Below are positions 12,088 through 12,812 of a stretch of DNA of 12,812 nucleotides, piece by piece (position 1 is the stretch's first letter; every line of letters begins with the position of its first letter). The stretch is from positions 1 to 12,812 of the forward strand of contig JAIRZA010000074.1 of NCBI GenBank assembly GCA_031267475.1. Reading direction: 5' to 3'. A model generated the notes under the pieces. It did no database searches and was not told the DNA's origin. It saw nothing but the letters and a program-made list of their open reading frames with translations. Position numbers and translations under genes: made by a program. Source of the stretch: Spirochaetaceae bacterium (GTDB taxonomy: Bacteria > Spirochaetota > Spirochaetia > Treponematales > Breznakiellaceae).

Positions 12088-12812
12088 ATGGAACATTTGC
12101 CGTTTTGCGTATTCAAACGGACGGGGCGGGTATTTTACTACGTGAAGTTTAAAGATGAGTCAGGGTCGTATTCAGCGGCGGTATCAACAAAACAAGAGTC
12201 AAAAGCGGCGGCTATTGCTACGGCATTCGAATGGCTAAAGAACGGAAAGCCCTTAGATACAAGTAAAAGAATACCGTTTTCTATTATAAGTTTCCTGAAG
12301 CAAATTCAAACAGCGGATGAAGCGGAATTTGTATGCAAGGAATTGAAACGAAGAGGGCTTCTAAAAGAATTTGTCATCCCGCAAAGCAAACAGGATGTGG
12401 ATTTCACCGCGTATCTTCAAACATTCTGGAGCTATGAAACATCCCCCTACATAAAAGAGAAGCTGCGTAAAAATCATAGCATTCATAAAAATTACACCAT
12501 AGGGCAGAAACTTATTGTCGAGAAGTATTGGTCGCCTTTTTTTAGGGATAGACTTCTGGGGGGTATTACGAAACAAGATATTGAAAAATTTATCGATAAT
12601 CTCATAGACCATAAACTATCGGCGGGGCGTAAAAATACGATTTTGAAGGCGGGCACTATTCCATTACGCTGGGCGTTTTCTAAAGAGATTATCGAGAAGG
12701 ATATCGCGGGAGGGATTACGTGGTTTTCAGAAATTGCTAAAAAACGTCAAATTCTCACTCCTGAAATTGCCGAGGCGGTATTCAATGTCGAGTGGCGGGA
12801 TGCGCGGGCATG
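12088..12812 (+). CDS. Tyrosine-recombinase-type integrase, N-terminal part (cut by window end)
   Basis: An open frame of 241 codons with no stop before the window end. The start ATG has GGAGG at 12077-12081, 6 nt upstream. Residues about 5-55 (VFYYVKFKDESGSYSAA ... AIATAFEWLKNG) resemble the small AP2-like arm-binding domain of integrases. Residues about 107-210 look like the SAM-like core-binding domain (QKLIVEKYWSPFF, GGITKQDIEKFIDNL, ILKAGTIPLRWAFSKEII). ILTPEIAEAVF near 225 resembles the entry to the catalytic domain. The catalytic Arg-His-Arg-Tyr set lies beyond the window, so activity cannot be judged. Codon use is more AT-rich (many aaa, att, gaa) than in the trp genes, fitting a mobile element. 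Confidence 0.78.
   Translation, partial: MEHLPFCVFKRTGRVFYYVKFKDESGSYSAAVSTKQESKAAAIATAFEWLKNGKPLDTSKRIPFSIISFLKQIQTADEAEFVCKELKRRGLLKEFVIPQSKQDVDFTAYLQTFWSYETSPYIKEKLRKNHSIHKNYTIGQKLIVEKYWSPFFRDRLLGGITKQDIEKFIDNLIDHKLSAGRKNTILKAGTIPLRWAFSKEIIEKDIAGGITWFSEIAKKRQILTPEIAEAVFNVEWRDARA

Noticed and set aside
12361..12612. Minus-strand open frame of 83 codons
   Set aside because: It lies wholly opposite the integrase frame, has no ribosome binding site and no recognisable domain.

Overview
The window looks like a chromosomal segment of a diderm bacterium. It encodes an outer-membrane beta-barrel protein ending in Phe, a lipoprotein, ExbB/ExbD motor proteins and a sensory phosphatase that belongs to a partner-switching pathway. 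Sequence style (moderate GC, many gcg/cgc codons, a DUF3089 lipoprotein, a SpoIIE-type regulator, the form of the integrase N-terminus) reminds me most of gut-type spirochaetes such as Treponema. This is an impression without a database search.

Left part, plus strand (1-5702): trpB and trpA (overlapping by 8 nt) are the tail of a tryptophan operon. They are followed by a weak terminator-like hairpin, a perfect 14-bp stem-loop, a small nitroreductase-family gene, an exported thermonuclease-like protein with an N-terminal Cys/His motif, a DUF3089 alpha/beta-hydrolase lipoprotein, and a BamA/TamA-like outer-membrane barrel protein with one POTRA-like domain. Gaps are short after the hairpins, so the last four may be one transcript.

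Middle part, minus strand (5733-10285): STAS protein -> GNAT-like protein -> SpoIIE-type phosphatase, with gaps of 2 and 21 nt. The phosphatase joins a periplasmic dCache-like sensor, HAMP, a PP2C phosphatase and an RsbW-like ATPase/kinase domain in one chain. The STAS protein has three tandem STAS-like units, and only the first keeps the serine expected for phosphorylation. Together they form a complete candidate partner-switching module with an acetyltransferase-like protein built in. I see no sigma-factor gene, so the output is unknown.

Right part, minus strand (10385-11821): an ExbB/TolQ-type protein followed by two different ExbD/TolR-type proteins in overlapping frames, a proton-driven motor without a visible TonB, TolA or Pal. 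A terminator-like hairpin separates it from the STAS gene and lies close to the STAS ribosome binding site.

Right end (11822-12812): a 266-nt intergenic region rich in small inverted and direct repeats, then the first 241 codons of a tyrosine-recombinase-type integrase running off the window. This is probably the edge of an integrated element; the remainder lies outside the window.

No rRNA, tRNA, CRISPR array or complete insertion sequence was seen.
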